Assembly: GCF_000378245.1 (NCBI RefSeq)
Contig: NZ_KB899499.1
Coordinates: 62,001-126,000 of the forward strand
Origin: Aromatoleum toluclasticum ATCC 700605
GTDB lineage: Bacteria > Pseudomonadota > Gammaproteobacteria > Burkholderiales > Rhodocyclaceae
DNA: 64,000 nucleotides
Direction: 5' to 3'
The translations under genes were made by a program, and so were the position numbers. A model generated the notes under the pieces. The model ran no database searches and was not told the origin of the DNA. It saw only the letters and a program-made list of their open reading frames with translations. Shown here in pieces: positions 41,792-52,275 of the stretch. Position 1 is the first letter of the stretch. Each line of letters opens with the position of its first letter.

Positions 41792-41959
41792 ATGGCTAAA
41801 GGCGGCCGCGAAAAGATCAAGCTGGAATCGACCGCAGGTACCGGTCATTTCTACACGACCTCGAAGAACAAGCGCACCACCCCGAACAAGCTTGAGTTCA
41901 ACAAGTACGACCCCGTCGCACGCAAGCACGTCCTGTACAAGGAAGTGAAGCTGAAGTAA
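41792..41959 (+). CDS. rpmG: 50S ribosomal protein L33
   Basis: 55 residues, [20 protein letters not shown] and ending [11 protein letters not shown], preceded by CGGAGA. The CxxC zinc pairs of some L33 proteins are absent, so this is the zinc-free form. It forms an operon with rpmB. Confidence 0.97.
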   Translation: MAKGGREKIKLESTAGTGHFYTTSKNKRTTPNKLEFNKYDPVARKHVLYKEVKLK

Positions 41960-42004
41960 GCCCCCTCGCAGGCTGCGGCCTGCTCCAGGGACGCAGCGCG
42001 CAAA

Positions 42005-42043
42005 ACAAGAGGCCGCCGGAGTGATCCGGCGGCCTCTTGTTCT
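42005..42043 (+). terminator. Terminator after rpmG
   Basis: ACAAGAGGCCGCCGG and CCGGCGGCCTCTTGT form a 15-bp stem around AGTGAT, followed by TCTT. A strong rho-independent terminator that also ends close to the convergent csp gene. Confidence 0.85.
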
Positions 42044-42092
42044 TCCCGAAGGCCTTTCGCTGGAGCGTACGGCCTTCCGGACTAAAGGGACA

Positions 42093-42296
42093 TCAGGCCT
42101 TCTGGATGTTAGAGGCCTGCTTGCCCTTCGGACCCTGGGTGACTTCGAAGGAAACCTTTTCGCCTTCCTTCAGCGTCTTGAAGCCGGCCATATTGATCGC
42201 GGAGAAGTGAGCGAACAGATCCTCGCTGCCATCGTCCGGAGTAATAAAGCCAAAACCCTTGGAGTCGTTGAACCACTTAACGGTACCAGTTGCCAT
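42093..42296 (-). CDS. Cold-shock domain protein
   Basis: 67 residues, [20 protein letters not shown], with RNP1 (KGFGFI) and RNP2-like (DLFAHFSAI) motifs. It is a CspA-family single-stranded RNA/DNA-binding protein. A promoter about 155 nt upstream of the start codon implies a long untranslated leader. Confidence 0.95.
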   Translation of the reverse strand: MATGTVKWFNDSKGFGFITPDDGSEDLFAHFSAINMAGFKTLKEGEKVSFEVTQGPKGKQASNIQKA

Positions 42297-42713
42297 GTTG
42301 CCTTAATCCTTCAAGATTACTTAAAACGATGCGGGGTCTCCCCCTTCAGTGCATTAATGCTCAGTGAAGCGTTACCAGTACTGACAAGCCAGGGACCACA
42401 AAAGCAGCCAGGACCACAGAACCAGTGCATTGAACTTTGCATCTCGCACCCGTCCTGCTTTTACGCATTTGTCAGCAGAGCGTCAACAATTTATTGCCGC
42501 CGGAATTGCTGCGTCGCAGCGACGAAAACCCGCTGAAAACGCCCATCCTGGCGCTGTCTGCAGTCAATCCAATGCCATTATCCATCGGCGCTCATTCGTT
42601 GCGCCGCAATATGCCGCTTGTGGTATCGACACACTTCCGCACACGCGCAAACGCCTTGCCCGAGCTGCCCGGCAGCTGTTGCACTCCGCTTCCACTTGAT
42701 TAGAATGGGCCGC
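42297..42713. other. Intergenic region between csp and clpS
   Basis: 417 bp with no supported gene; plus-strand ORFs here have no family similarity. It contains the csp promoter and leader, a GCATTAATGC palindrome at 42351-42360, and two imperfect copies of AGCCAGG(G)ACCACA. The clpS promoter should lie in the right part but is not clear. Confidence 0.55.
42458..42486 (-). promoter_or_regulatory. Candidate csp promoter
   Basis: On the minus strand TTGACG (42481-42486) and TAAAAG (42458-42463) with 17-bp spacing, giving a leader of about 155 nt. Confidence 0.5.
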
Positions 42714-43022
42714 ATGGCCACGCAAAAACAGGGCGAGTTCATACTCGAGGCGGAGCGCTCTCGCACCAAGCCCCCGCCGCTATACAAGGTGCTGTTGCTC
42801 AATGACGACTTCACACCCATGGATTTCGTCATCGTTGTGCTGCAGAAATTTTTCGGCATGGACCGCGAACGGGCTACGCGGGTCATGCTCCAAGTCCACA
42901 GAGAGGGCATGGGGGTCTGCGGCGTCTTCGCGAAGGACGTCGCAGCGACCAAGGTGGAACAGGTCGTATCCTTCGCCCGTCAGCACCAGCATCCGCTGGC
43001 ATGCGTGATGGAGGAAAACTGA
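42714..43022 (+). CDS. clpS: ATP-dependent Clp protease adaptor ClpS
   Basis: 102 residues from the ATG at 42714 (an ATG at 42705 adds three residues). [20 protein letters not shown] is the ClpS core with the substrate-binding Asn-Asp-Asp, and the Met gate and [11 protein letters not shown] follow. It binds N-degron substrates and delivers them to ClpAP. clpA follows after 2 bp. Confidence 0.95.
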   Translation: MATQKQGEFILEAERSRTKPPPLYKVLLLNDDFTPMDFVIVVLQKFFGMDRERATRVMLQVHREGMGVCGVFAKDVAATKVEQVVSFARQHQHPLACVMEEN

Positions 43023-43024
43023 GA

Positions 43025-45304
<2,280 letters not shown>

Positions 45305-45337
45305 GCGTTCGAACACCACGAAGCTGACGCGATCGGA

Positions 45338-45367
45338 AAGGGCGACCTGCGGGTCGCCCTTTTTTTG
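45338..45367 (+). terminator. Terminator after clpA
   Basis: GGGCGACC/GGTCGCCC stem followed by seven T, 36 bp after the clpA stop. Confidence 0.9.
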
Positions 45368-45467
45368 TGTGCCGCGCTGGTTTATCGTGCCAGCCCTGAA
45401 CGTGCGCAGGTTTGCGCGTGTCATCGAATGGCCCCTATCAACCGCTAGCAAACAAGGAAACGCAAAC

Positions 45468-45947
45468 ATGGAAATCCAGACCGCAGACCTGTGCGACGCC
45501 CACGAGGGCAAACTCCGTGTCGTCAGCCCGATGTTCCGCAGCTACGGCGGCCGCCCCGCCTTCGGTGGCGAGATCGCGACGCTCAAGGTCTTCGAGGACA
45601 ACTCGCTAGTGCGCAGCGCGCTGGAGGGGCCGGGCAAGGGACGCGTGCTCGTGATCGACGGCGGCGCGTCGATGCGCTGCGCGTTGGTCGGCGATCAGCT
45701 GGCGCTGCTGGGGGTGAAGAACGGCTGGACCGGCGTGATCGTCTATGGCTGCATCCGTGATTCCAAGGCGATCGGCGACATGGACATCGGCGTGTTCGCG
45801 CTCGGCACCCATCCACAGAAGAGCATCAAGAAGGGCGTAGGCGACACGGATCTGCCGGTGACCTTCGGCGGCGTCACCTTCGTTCCGGGCCAGTTCGTCT
45901 ACGCGGACGAGGACGGCGTCGTGCTGTCCGAATCGCCTCTGCTCTGA
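45468..45947 (+). CDS. rraA: RraA-family protein (RNase E regulator / HMG aldolase-like)
   Basis: 159 residues from the ATG at 45468. GDQLALLGVKNGWTGVIVYG and CIRDSKAIGDMDIGVFALG match RraA. Betaproteobacterial members can be 4-hydroxy-4-methyl-2-oxoglutarate aldolases; the GxxxD..R metal site residues are present (RDxxxIxxMD). Which activity applies cannot be read from context. Confidence 0.9.
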   Translation: MEIQTADLCDAHEGKLRVVSPMFRSYGGRPAFGGEIATLKVFEDNSLVRSALEGPGKGRVLVIDGGASMRCALVGDQLALLGVKNGWTGVIVYGCIRDSKAIGDMDIGVFALGTHPQKSIKKGVGDTDLPVTFGGVTFVPGQFVYADEDGVVLSESPLL

Positions 45948-46170
45948 CCATTACGGGGCCGCGCTTCAGGCGCCGGCCCCGCCCCGGCTCGCGCCGGCGC
46001 CCCCCCCCCCGACACACCTTCCCCGCTCGCCTCGCCCCTCTCATAGCCCCGCGGGCGGATGTCGCCGCGTCGCGGCGGCCCCGCACTCCCCGCCCTTCGT
46101 CCCCGCCTTGCGCGACGAAACCTGCGTCCGATCTTGCGCACCGCAGCAGCTTTTCATTTCACAACGCCGA

Positions 46171-46203
46171 TTACGTTCTCACAATACGAAAACAAGAACG
46201 TAA
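46171..46203. promoter_or_regulatory. Dyad TTACGTTCT-N15-AGAACGTAA
   Basis: Perfect 9-bp arms 15 bp apart, followed 9 bp later by seven T. It could be a second operator of aceA or a weak rraA terminator; the long loop favours an operator. Confidence 0.5.
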
Positions 46204-46238
46204 CCCGTTGATTTTTTTGCCTCAAATAATTTCTTATA

Positions 46239-46250
46239 TCTTATATAAGA
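46239..46250. promoter_or_regulatory. TCTTATATAAGA palindrome upstream of aceA
   Basis: A perfect 12-bp palindrome with an extra half-site (TCTTATA at 46232) just before it, ending 4 bp upstream of the candidate -35. It shares its core with the icd2 site at 31577-31592. Confidence 0.65.
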
Positions 46251-46254
46251 CTTA

Positions 46255-46283
46255 TTGCTGCAAAGCGAGATCGTCCCTATACT
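46255..46283 (+). promoter_or_regulatory. Candidate aceA promoter
   Basis: TTGCTG at 46255-46260 and TATACT at 46278-46283, 17-bp spacing. The predicted leader is about 118 nt. Confidence 0.6.
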
Positions 46284-46325
46284 TTTCCCCACACGAGGAC
46301 GCTTCGGCGGCCCCCGTACCGGCGA

Positions 46326-46359
46326 GACCCACCCGGCCGGGACACCCACCGGGTGGGTC
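46326..46359 (+). promoter_or_regulatory. Leader hairpin of aceA
   Basis: GACCCACCCGG and CCGGGTGGGTC pair perfectly (11 bp) with a 12-nt loop inside the predicted 5' leader, ~50 nt before the start codon. No T tract follows, so it is not a terminator. Confidence 0.55.
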
Positions 46360-46407
46360 AGCCGAGTTGAAACCTGCACGTAAACCATCCGACGAGAAGG
46401 AATTGTC

Positions 46408-47721
46408 ATGACCCTGACCCGCGAACAGCAAATCGCCGCCCTCGAGAAAGACTGGGCCGAAAACTCCCGCTGGAATGGCATCAAGCGTGGCTACAGCGCC
46501 GCCGATGTCGTCCGCCTGCGCGGCTCCCTGCCGATCGAGCACACCCTGGCGAAGCGCGGCGCCGAAAAGCTGTGGGAAAAGGTCAACGGCGGCGCGAAGA
46601 AGGGCTATGTGAACGCCTTCGGCGCGATCACCGCCGGTCAGGCGATGCAACAGGCCAAGGCCGGCCTGGAAGCCGTCTATCTGTCGGGCTGGCAGGTCGC
46701 CGCCGACGGCAACACCTCCGAAACCATGTACCCGGACCAGTCGCTGTACGCCTACGACTCGGTGCCGACGATGGTTCGCCGCATCAACAACACCTTCAAG
46801 CGTGCCGACGAGATCCAGTGGTCGCGCGGTGTCAATCCGGGCGACAAGGAATTCATCGATTACTTCCTGCCGATCGTCGCTGACGCGGAAGCCGGTTTCG
46901 GCGGCGTGCTGAACGCCTTCGAACTGATGAAGAACATGATCGCCGCCGGCGCCGCCGGTGTGCACTTCGAAGACCAGCTGGCTGCCGTGAAGAAGTGCGG
47001 TCACATGGGCGGCAAGGTGCTCGTGCCGACGCAGGAAGCGATCGAGAAGCTGATTTCGGCCCGCTTCGCCTCCGACGTGATGGGCGTGTCGACCCTGATC
47101 CTGGCCCGTACCGATGCGGAAGCGGCGAACCTGATCACCTCGGACCATGACGCTAACGACAAGCCCTTCCTCACCGGCGAGCGTACCCAGGAAGGCTTCT
47201 ACCGCGTGAAGAACGGCCTCGAGCAGGCCATCAGCCGCGGTGTTGCCTACGCCCCGTACGCCGACCTGGTGTGGTGCGAGACCGGCACGCCGGACCTCGG
47301 CTTTGCCCGCGAGTTCGCGCAGGCCGTGCTGTCCGCCTGCCCGGGCAAGCTGCTGTCGTACAACTGCTCGCCGTCGTTCAACTGGAAGAAGAACCTTGAC
47401 GACAAGACCATCGCCAAGTTCCAGGACGAGCTGTCGGCGCTGGGCTACAAGTACCAGTTCATCACGCTGGCCGGTATCCACGTCAATTGGTTCAACACCT
47501 TCCAGTTCGCGCACGCTTACGCTCGCGGCGAAGGCATGAAGCACTACGTCGAGATGGTTCAGGAGAAGGAATTCGCTGCTCGCGAGCAGGGTTACACCTT
47601 CGTGTCGCACCAGCAGGAAGTCGGTGCCGGCTACTTCGACGACGTGACGACCGTGATCCAGGGCGGTTCGTCCTCGGTGAAGGCGCTGACCGGTTCGACC
47701 GAAGAAGAGCAGTTCCACTGA
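46408..47721 (+). CDS. aceA: Isocitrate lyase
   Basis: 437 residues with GAAGGAA upstream. The catalytic signature KKCGHMGG is present, along with WQVAADGN near the substrate site and HFEDQLAA. It splits isocitrate into glyoxylate and succinate, the first glyoxylate-bypass step; malate synthase G is at 13316 and AceK at 34287. It has a single-gene transcription unit with its own promoter and terminator. Confidence 0.98.
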   Translation: MTLTREQQIAALEKDWAENSRWNGIKRGYSAADVVRLRGSLPIEHTLAKRGAEKLWEKVNGGAKKGYVNAFGAITAGQAMQQAKAGLEAVYLSGWQVAADGNTSETMYPDQSLYAYDSVPTMVRRINNTFKRADEIQWSRGVNPGDKEFIDYFLPIVADAEAGFGGVLNAFELMKNMIAAGAAGVHFEDQLAAVKKCGHMGGKVLVPTQEAIEKLISARFASDVMGVSTLILARTDAEAANLITSDHDANDKPFLTGERTQEGFYRVKNGLEQAISRGVAYAPYADLVWCETGTPDLGFAREFAQAVLSACPGKLLSYNCSPSFNWKKNLDDKTIAKFQDELSALGYKYQFITLAGIHVNWFNTFQFAHAYARGEGMKHYVEMVQEKEFAAREQGYTFVSHQQEVGAGYFDDVTTVIQGGSSSVKALTGSTEEEQFH

Positions 47722-47764
47722 TCAAAGGGGCATAGGCGGGCCGCCATCAGGCCCGCCCAAGCTG

Positions 47765-47797
47765 AAAGCCGCGCCCACAAGGCGCGGCTTTTTCCAT
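47765..47797 (+). terminator. Terminator after aceA
   Basis: AAAGCCGCGCC-CACAA-GGCGCGGCTTT followed by TT, 44 bp after the stop; preceded by a second GC hairpin GGCGGGCC/GGCCCGCC. Confidence 0.85.
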
Positions 47798-47817
47798 TTC
47801 GGGTTGCGCCGGCTCCG

Positions 47818-48393
47818 TCAGGTCGCGCTGCCCGGACCGCCCTGGGGCGCCATACCCGGACCCATCCGTCCCGGTCCCATGTGGCCGCCGCCTTTTCCGC
47901 CTCGCCCCATTTCGCCCCGCCCCATTCCGCGCGGCCCGAACATCGGGAACTGTTCGTCGAAGGTCTTCTTCTGCGTCGCGTCGAGGCCGCCATACAAGGC
48001 ATCGGTTGCCTTGCGCACCTCCTGCAGCGACGCCAGACGCTCCTTCGCGAAGGATTCCATGCGCTCCATGCGGTCAGGCACGGTCTTCGGGCGCTCCTGC
48101 GTCCGCATCGCCTGCATGTGTTCGGACATCCTGCGCGCCTTGTCCTGCATCACGCTCTTGAACTGCTCCCATGCCACGGCCTGCTCAGGCTTGAGGGAAA
48201 GCGCTGTCTGCAGCGTCGCAAGGCGCTGGGTCATGTGCTCGGACATCGCCGCCGGGTCCATGCGGTGCATCCGGTCCATTCCACCGCGTGGGCCGTCGCA
48301 GTCGCCCCACGGCGCCGCGAACGCCCCGCTGGCGCCAACGCCGATCGTCGCGACGAGCGCGGCGGCGAGTGAATGCTTCATCCAGGTTTTCAT
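47818..48393 (-). CDS. Spy/CpxP-like periplasmic protein with Met/Gly-rich tail
   Basis: 191 residues. A signal peptide (MKTWMKHSLAAALVATIGVG...AFA) is followed by a helical Spy/CpxP-type core with LKPEQAVAWEQFKSVMQ and LDATQKKTFDEQF, the LTxxQ-type repeats. The last ~38 residues are rich in Met, Gly, His and Arg (GRGEMGRGGKGGGHMGPG). Spy proteins are periplasmic chaperones or metal-stress proteins. It is divergent from the response regulator at 48606, so it is a likely target of that two-component system. Confidence 0.82.
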   Translation of the reverse strand: MKTWMKHSLAAALVATIGVGASGAFAAPWGDCDGPRGGMDRMHRMDPAAMSEHMTQRLATLQTALSLKPEQAVAWEQFKSVMQDKARRMSEHMQAMRTQERPKTVPDRMERMESFAKERLASLQEVRKATDALYGGLDATQKKTFDEQFPMFGPRGMGRGEMGRGGKGGGHMGPGRMGPGMAPQGGPGSAT

Positions 48394-48605
48394 GATTCTT
48401 CTCCGGTTAGTGGTCGGGTTCGCCCTCTCCGGGCGGCAGGGTCATTTCAGCACCGCCATGTAAGCGCGATTTGTCCGGGGGAAAGCGGATTGAATGGTCT
48501 TGTTTCGGGCGCCTTGGGCGATACTCTGGGATACAAACCGGCGGCCCCTGAGCCGTAAGATTCGGTCGACCCGGACTTCCGGGGCGACTCCGCCGCATCG
48601 ATCCA

Positions 48606-49373
48606 ATGAACATGACAAACGCCCCCGACCATATCCTGATCGTCGACGACGACCGCGAGATCCGCACGCTGCTGGCCGACTACCTCGAGAAGCAGGGACT
48701 GCGCTGCACGACCGCCGCAGACGGGCGCGAGATGAAGGCCGCGCTCGACCGTCACCGCGTGGACCTGATCGTGCTGGACCTGATGCTGCCCGGGGAGGAC
48801 GGTCTGACCCTGTGCCGCAACCTGCGCGCGGCCGGCCCGCATGTGAACACCCCGGTCCTGATGCTGACCGCGCGGGGGGAAGACATGGACCGCATCCTCG
48901 GGCTGGAGATGGGTGCGGACGACTATCTGCCGAAGCCCTTCGTCCCGCGCGAGCTGCTCGCGCGTATCCGCGCGATCCTGCGCCGCGCACGCGCACTGCC
49001 GCCCAATCTCGAGACCGCGCCGGTGCAGCACGCAACCGAGCTGGGCTTTGCCCACTGGCGCCTGAATACCGTGGGCCGCCACCTCATCGGCACCGACGGC
49101 ACGATTGTCCCCTTGTCGGGCGCCGAGTACCGGCTCCTGTCGGTGTTCCTGTCGCATCCACAACGGGTGCTGAATCGCGACCAGCTGATGGAACTGACCC
49201 AGGGCCGCGAGGCGGACATCTTCGACCGCTCGATCGACCTGCTCGTGAGCAGGCTGCGCCAGCGCCTCGGCGACAACGCACGCGAGCCGGAGATCATCAA
49301 GACCGTGCGCAACGAGGGCTACGTGCTCGCGTGCGCGGTGACGCCGGTCACGCCCGGGGACGGGGCCGCATGA
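48606..49373 (+). CDS. OmpR-family response regulator
   Basis: 255 residues. Receiver domain: acidic pair in ILIVDDDREIRT, phospho-Asp in LIVLDLMLPGEDG, Lys in YLPKPFVPREL. Winged-helix DNA-binding domain from about residue 145, with LSGAEYRLLSVFLSHPQRVL and DRSIDLLVSRLRQRLGD. The stop overlaps the kinase start (ATGA). Target genes probably include the divergent Spy-like gene. Confidence 0.95.
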   Translation: MNMTNAPDHILIVDDDREIRTLLADYLEKQGLRCTTAADGREMKAALDRHRVDLIVLDLMLPGEDGLTLCRNLRAAGPHVNTPVLMLTARGEDMDRILGLEMGADDYLPKPFVPRELLARIRAILRRARALPPNLETAPVQHATELGFAHWRLNTVGRHLIGTDGTIVPLSGAEYRLLSVFLSHPQRVLNRDQLMELTQGREADIFDRSIDLLVSRLRQRLGDNAREPEIIKTVRNEGYVLACAVTPVTPGDGAA

Positions 49374-50722
49374 AGACCGGCTGGACCCGCACGCTGTTCG
49401 CCCGACTGATGCTGATCTGGCTGGGCGGGATGGTGGTGGTGCTTGCCGTGAGCCTGACGCTGTTCGTCGGCGAACGCGACCGCTATGCACGCGAGGTTCT
49501 GTTCGAGGGCGTCGCGCGCGAGATCGCTGCCGCCGTCGATATACTCGAACACCTGCCCGCAGGGCAGCGCGAAGACTGGATCGACGCGGTCGGGCGCCGC
49601 CGCCTGCGCTTCGCCCTCGTGTCGCCACCACCCGATGCGACCGCCAGTGGCGCATCGGCGCCGCTTGCCGCGGCAATCCGCGAGGCCCTGCCCGACCACA
49701 GCGTCGAAGTGCTCAACCGTACGAGGCCGGACGAAGAGCATCCGCACCGGTTCCAGTACTTCGTCAGCCTGAGTCTGGGCGACGGCACCCCGCTGCTGAT
49801 CCGCATGCCCGGCCCGATGTTCGGCATGCGGCCGCCGCCACTTCCGCCGGGCAGCCTCGTTACCTCGCTGCTGGCCTTGCTCGTCGGCGTCACGCTGCTC
49901 ACGTGGTTCGCGGTGCGCATCGCGACGCGCCCGATCACGCGGCTCGCCGCTGCCGCCGACGCGCTGGGCGAGGATCCGAACCGTCCGCCGCTCGCCACCG
50001 ACGGCCCCGCCGAAGCCGCGCTGGCGGCGCACGCCTTCAATCGCATGCAGCAACGCATCCTTCAGCATGTGGGCGAGCGCACGCGCATCCTGGCGGCGAT
50101 CTCGCACGACCTTCAGACCCCGATCACGCGCCTGCGCCTGCGTGCCGAGCTCATCGACGACGAGACCCTGCGCGCGAAGTTCCAGAGCGACCTCGATGCG
50201 ATGCAGGCACTGGCGAAGGAAGGGCTGGACTACGCACGCAGCCTGGACGCGAGCGCGCCGAGGCAGGCGATTGACCTGAACGCCTTGGTCGCCGCATTGC
50301 GCGACGACGCCCAGGACATGGGCTGGGACATCGAGATCGAGGGCGATCCGGTGGCGCCCTGCCTCGGGCAGGTGGGCGGACTGCGGCGCGCATTGTGGAA
50401 CCTGATCGAGAACGGCCACAAGTTCGGGGGCCGCGTGCGCATCGCCCTGCACGCCCTGCCCGCCGCCTGCGAGCTCCGCATCCGCGACGAAGGCCCCGGC
50501 CTGCCACCGGACGAACTCGACAAGGTGTTCGAGCCCTTCTACCGTGTGGAGTCCTCGCGCAACCGGGAAACGGGGGGCACCGGTCTCGGGCTGGCGATTG
50601 CACGCAACCTGCTGCGGGCGCAGGGCGGCGATGTACGGCTCGCGAACCGCCCCGAGGGCGGGCTCGAGGCCGTCGTCACGCTGGCCCCTGCGGCGACCGG
50701 CACGGGCACGACAGCCGCCTGA
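49370..50722 (+). CDS. Sensor histidine kinase (EnvZ/CpxA-like layout)
   Basis: 450 residues. Transmembrane helix near residues 10-30, periplasmic region ~35-160, second helix around LLALLVGVTLLTWFAV, then HAMP. The H-box is ISHDLQTPITRLRLRAELID, the N-box LWNLIENGHKFGG, and G-boxes DEGPGLP and GTGLGLAI are complete. It is coupled to the upstream regulator. The signal is unknown; the Spy-like neighbour hints at envelope or metal stress. Confidence 0.95.
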   Translation: MKTGWTRTLFARLMLIWLGGMVVVLAVSLTLFVGERDRYAREVLFEGVAREIAAAVDILEHLPAGQREDWIDAVGRRRLRFALVSPPPDATASGASAPLAAAIREALPDHSVEVLNRTRPDEEHPHRFQYFVSLSLGDGTPLLIRMPGPMFGMRPPPLPPGSLVTSLLALLVGVTLLTWFAVRIATRPITRLAAAADALGEDPNRPPLATDGPAEAALAAHAFNRMQQRILQHVGERTRILAAISHDLQTPITRLRLRAELIDDETLRAKFQSDLDAMQALAKEGLDYARSLDASAPRQAIDLNALVAALRDDAQDMGWDIEIEGDPVAPCLGQVGGLRRALWNLIENGHKFGGRVRIALHALPAACELRIRDEGPGLPPDELDKVFEPFYRVESSRNRETGGTGLGLAIARNLLRAQGGDVRLANRPEGGLEAVVTLAPAATGTGTTAA

Positions 50723-50731
50723 GCAGGTGGC

Positions 50732-51742
50732 TCAACGCAGGACGGCGAAGCTCCCGCGTCCCACCGGCAGCGCTTCCAGCGGTGCGGCGAGGTCGGCCGC
50801 CGCCTCGGCACGCAGCCACTCGAGAAAGGCCGAGAGCAAGGGCGTCTCCGGGGTCCGTTCCGGCGACACGATCCAGTAGCGCCACAGCGGGCGCTGCTCG
50901 AACGGGAGATCGGGCGGAAAATCGATCGCGCTCAAGCCTTCCGGCGCGTGCCGCGCCTCGATCTCGATGTCGAACGGGCGCAGCAGTTTCCCCGCGCGCA
51001 CGGCGGAGGCGGCGAGACTGCGGCGGGCGAGCGCAACGCCGCGGCCTTCCAGCGCAGCCTGAAGCACCAGGGCGGAATCGGACAGCATCAGGCCACTGGC
51101 CGGTTCGGGCCAGTCGAGGCCCGCGGCGCGAAACCACGGTGCCCAGTCCTCCCCTTCGGAACGCAGGAGCGGCAGCCCGGCAAGGTCGGCCGGGGTGCGC
51201 AGGAAATGCCCGGCACACAGCGCAGGACTCACGACCGGAAAGAGGACGTCGTCCATCAGCAGTTCGCTCCTGACGCCGTTGTAGCCTCCCGGCCCCCAGC
51301 GGATGCTGAGGTCCATGCCGTCGCGGTTGAAATCCGCGAGGGCGCTGGTCGCAGTGATATGCACTTCCGCCGAGGGATGGGCATCGATGAAGTCACCGAT
51401 GCGCGGCGTGAGCCAGCGGCTGGCGAAGGACGGCATGACGCTGATCGACAGGCGGTTCGGATTGGAGCGCCGCTTGAGATTCGCCACGGTATCGGCAATC
51501 TGGCGCAGCGCGCCGTTGGCGGCCTGCAACAGCTCCTCGCCGGCGGGGGTCAACACCACCGCCCTGCCCTGGCGATGGAAGAGCGGAAAGCCGAGATGCT
51601 CCTCCAGCGTGCGGATCTGGTGGCTGACAGCGCCGTGCGTGACGAAGAGCTCCTCGGCTGCGCGCGAGACGCTGGACAGGCGTGCCGCGGCCTCGAAGAC
51701 ACGCAGCGCCGGCAGCGGCGGAAGCTTTCCGGGGCGTTCCAT
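50732..51742 (-). CDS. LysR-family regulator (GcvA-like)
   Basis: 336 residues. The helix-turn-helix reads LPPLPALRVFEAAARLSSVS and THGAVSHQIRTLEEHLGFPL, typical of GcvA-type LysR proteins. The effector domain includes SRWLTPRIGDFIDAHPSAEV and DLSIRWGPGG. It is divergent from the DUF2917 gene; a TGTGAG-N5-CTCACA site lies just upstream of its start. It is convergent with the kinase gene. Confidence 0.9.
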   Translation of the reverse strand: MERPGKLPPLPALRVFEAAARLSSVSRAAEELFVTHGAVSHQIRTLEEHLGFPLFHRQGRAVVLTPAGEELLQAANGALRQIADTVANLKRRSNPNRLSISVMPSFASRWLTPRIGDFIDAHPSAEVHITATSALADFNRDGMDLSIRWGPGGYNGVRSELLMDDVLFPVVSPALCAGHFLRTPADLAGLPLLRSEGEDWAPWFRAAGLDWPEPASGLMLSDSALVLQAALEGRGVALARRSLAASAVRAGKLLRPFDIEIEARHAPEGLSAIDFPPDLPFEQRPLWRYWIVSPERTPETPLLSAFLEWLRAEAAADLAAPLEALPVGRGSFAVLR

Positions 51743-51759
51743 ATGTGAGTCCTGTTATA

Positions 51760-51776
51760 TGTGAGCCCTACTCACA
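51760..51776. promoter_or_regulatory. Inverted repeat TGTGAG-N5-CTCACA
   Basis: A perfect 17-bp dyad 17 bp from the LysR start, with an extra TATGTGAG half-site at 51742-51749. It suits autoregulation and control of the divergent DUF2917 gene. Confidence 0.55.
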
Positions 51777-51866
51777 AATATGTCAGAAAAGATCGATTTT
51801 CACGATCGCCGTTCGCGATGACAATGCCGTCCACGAGGTTGTACGAGCGGAGTGTCAGGAGGCATC

Positions 51867-52220
51867 ATGGAAGTCAAATATGCGCGTCCGGAATGGAATC
51901 TGCAAGCAGGCGGGATCCTCGCCATCAATGATGCGAGTGACTGGGAAGTGACTCTGGAAAGCGGTCACGCGTGGCTGACACTTGAGGGATACTCACAGGA
52001 CAAGTGGCTCTGCGCGGGTGACCGCTTCCGCGTTCCTGGCGAGGGCCGGATGCTCATCGAGGCCGACCACGACTCCCGCATCCGGCTTGAGCCGCCGCCC
52101 GCCGGCGCCGTGCAGCGTTTCCTCACGCGGGTCGAGAGCGGCGCGCGGCGATTCGCGCGGACGGTCGCCAGCGCGACCGTGTATTCGGCCGAACGCATCA
52201 GCTGCGGCCCTGCACGCTGA
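51867..52220 (+). CDS. DUF2917 domain-containing protein
   Basis: 117 residues from the ATG at 51867, with AGGAGG 7 bp upstream. WEVTLESGHAWLTLEGYSQD and LCAGDRFRVPGEGRMLIEA recall the DUF2917 family, which has a small cupin-like beta fold. These genes usually sit next to a GcvA-type LysR, as here. Function is unknown. Confidence 0.8.
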   Translation: MEVKYARPEWNLQAGGILAINDASDWEVTLESGHAWLTLEGYSQDKWLCAGDRFRVPGEGRMLIEADHDSRIRLEPPPAGAVQRFLTRVESGARRFARTVASATVYSAERISCGPAR

Positions 52221-52275
52221 ACGCCAGCAATCAAGGCGGTACGCAAATACCCCCCGTTCGCCGGGTTGATAGCGA

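Larger units (their letters stand above)
45948..46407. other. Intergenic region upstream of aceA
   Basis: 460 bp with no supported gene. It begins with a GC-rich part including an 11-C run at 46000-46010 and turns AT-rich at about 46150. The dyad, palindrome, promoter and leader hairpin of aceA listed below lie here. Confidence 0.7.
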
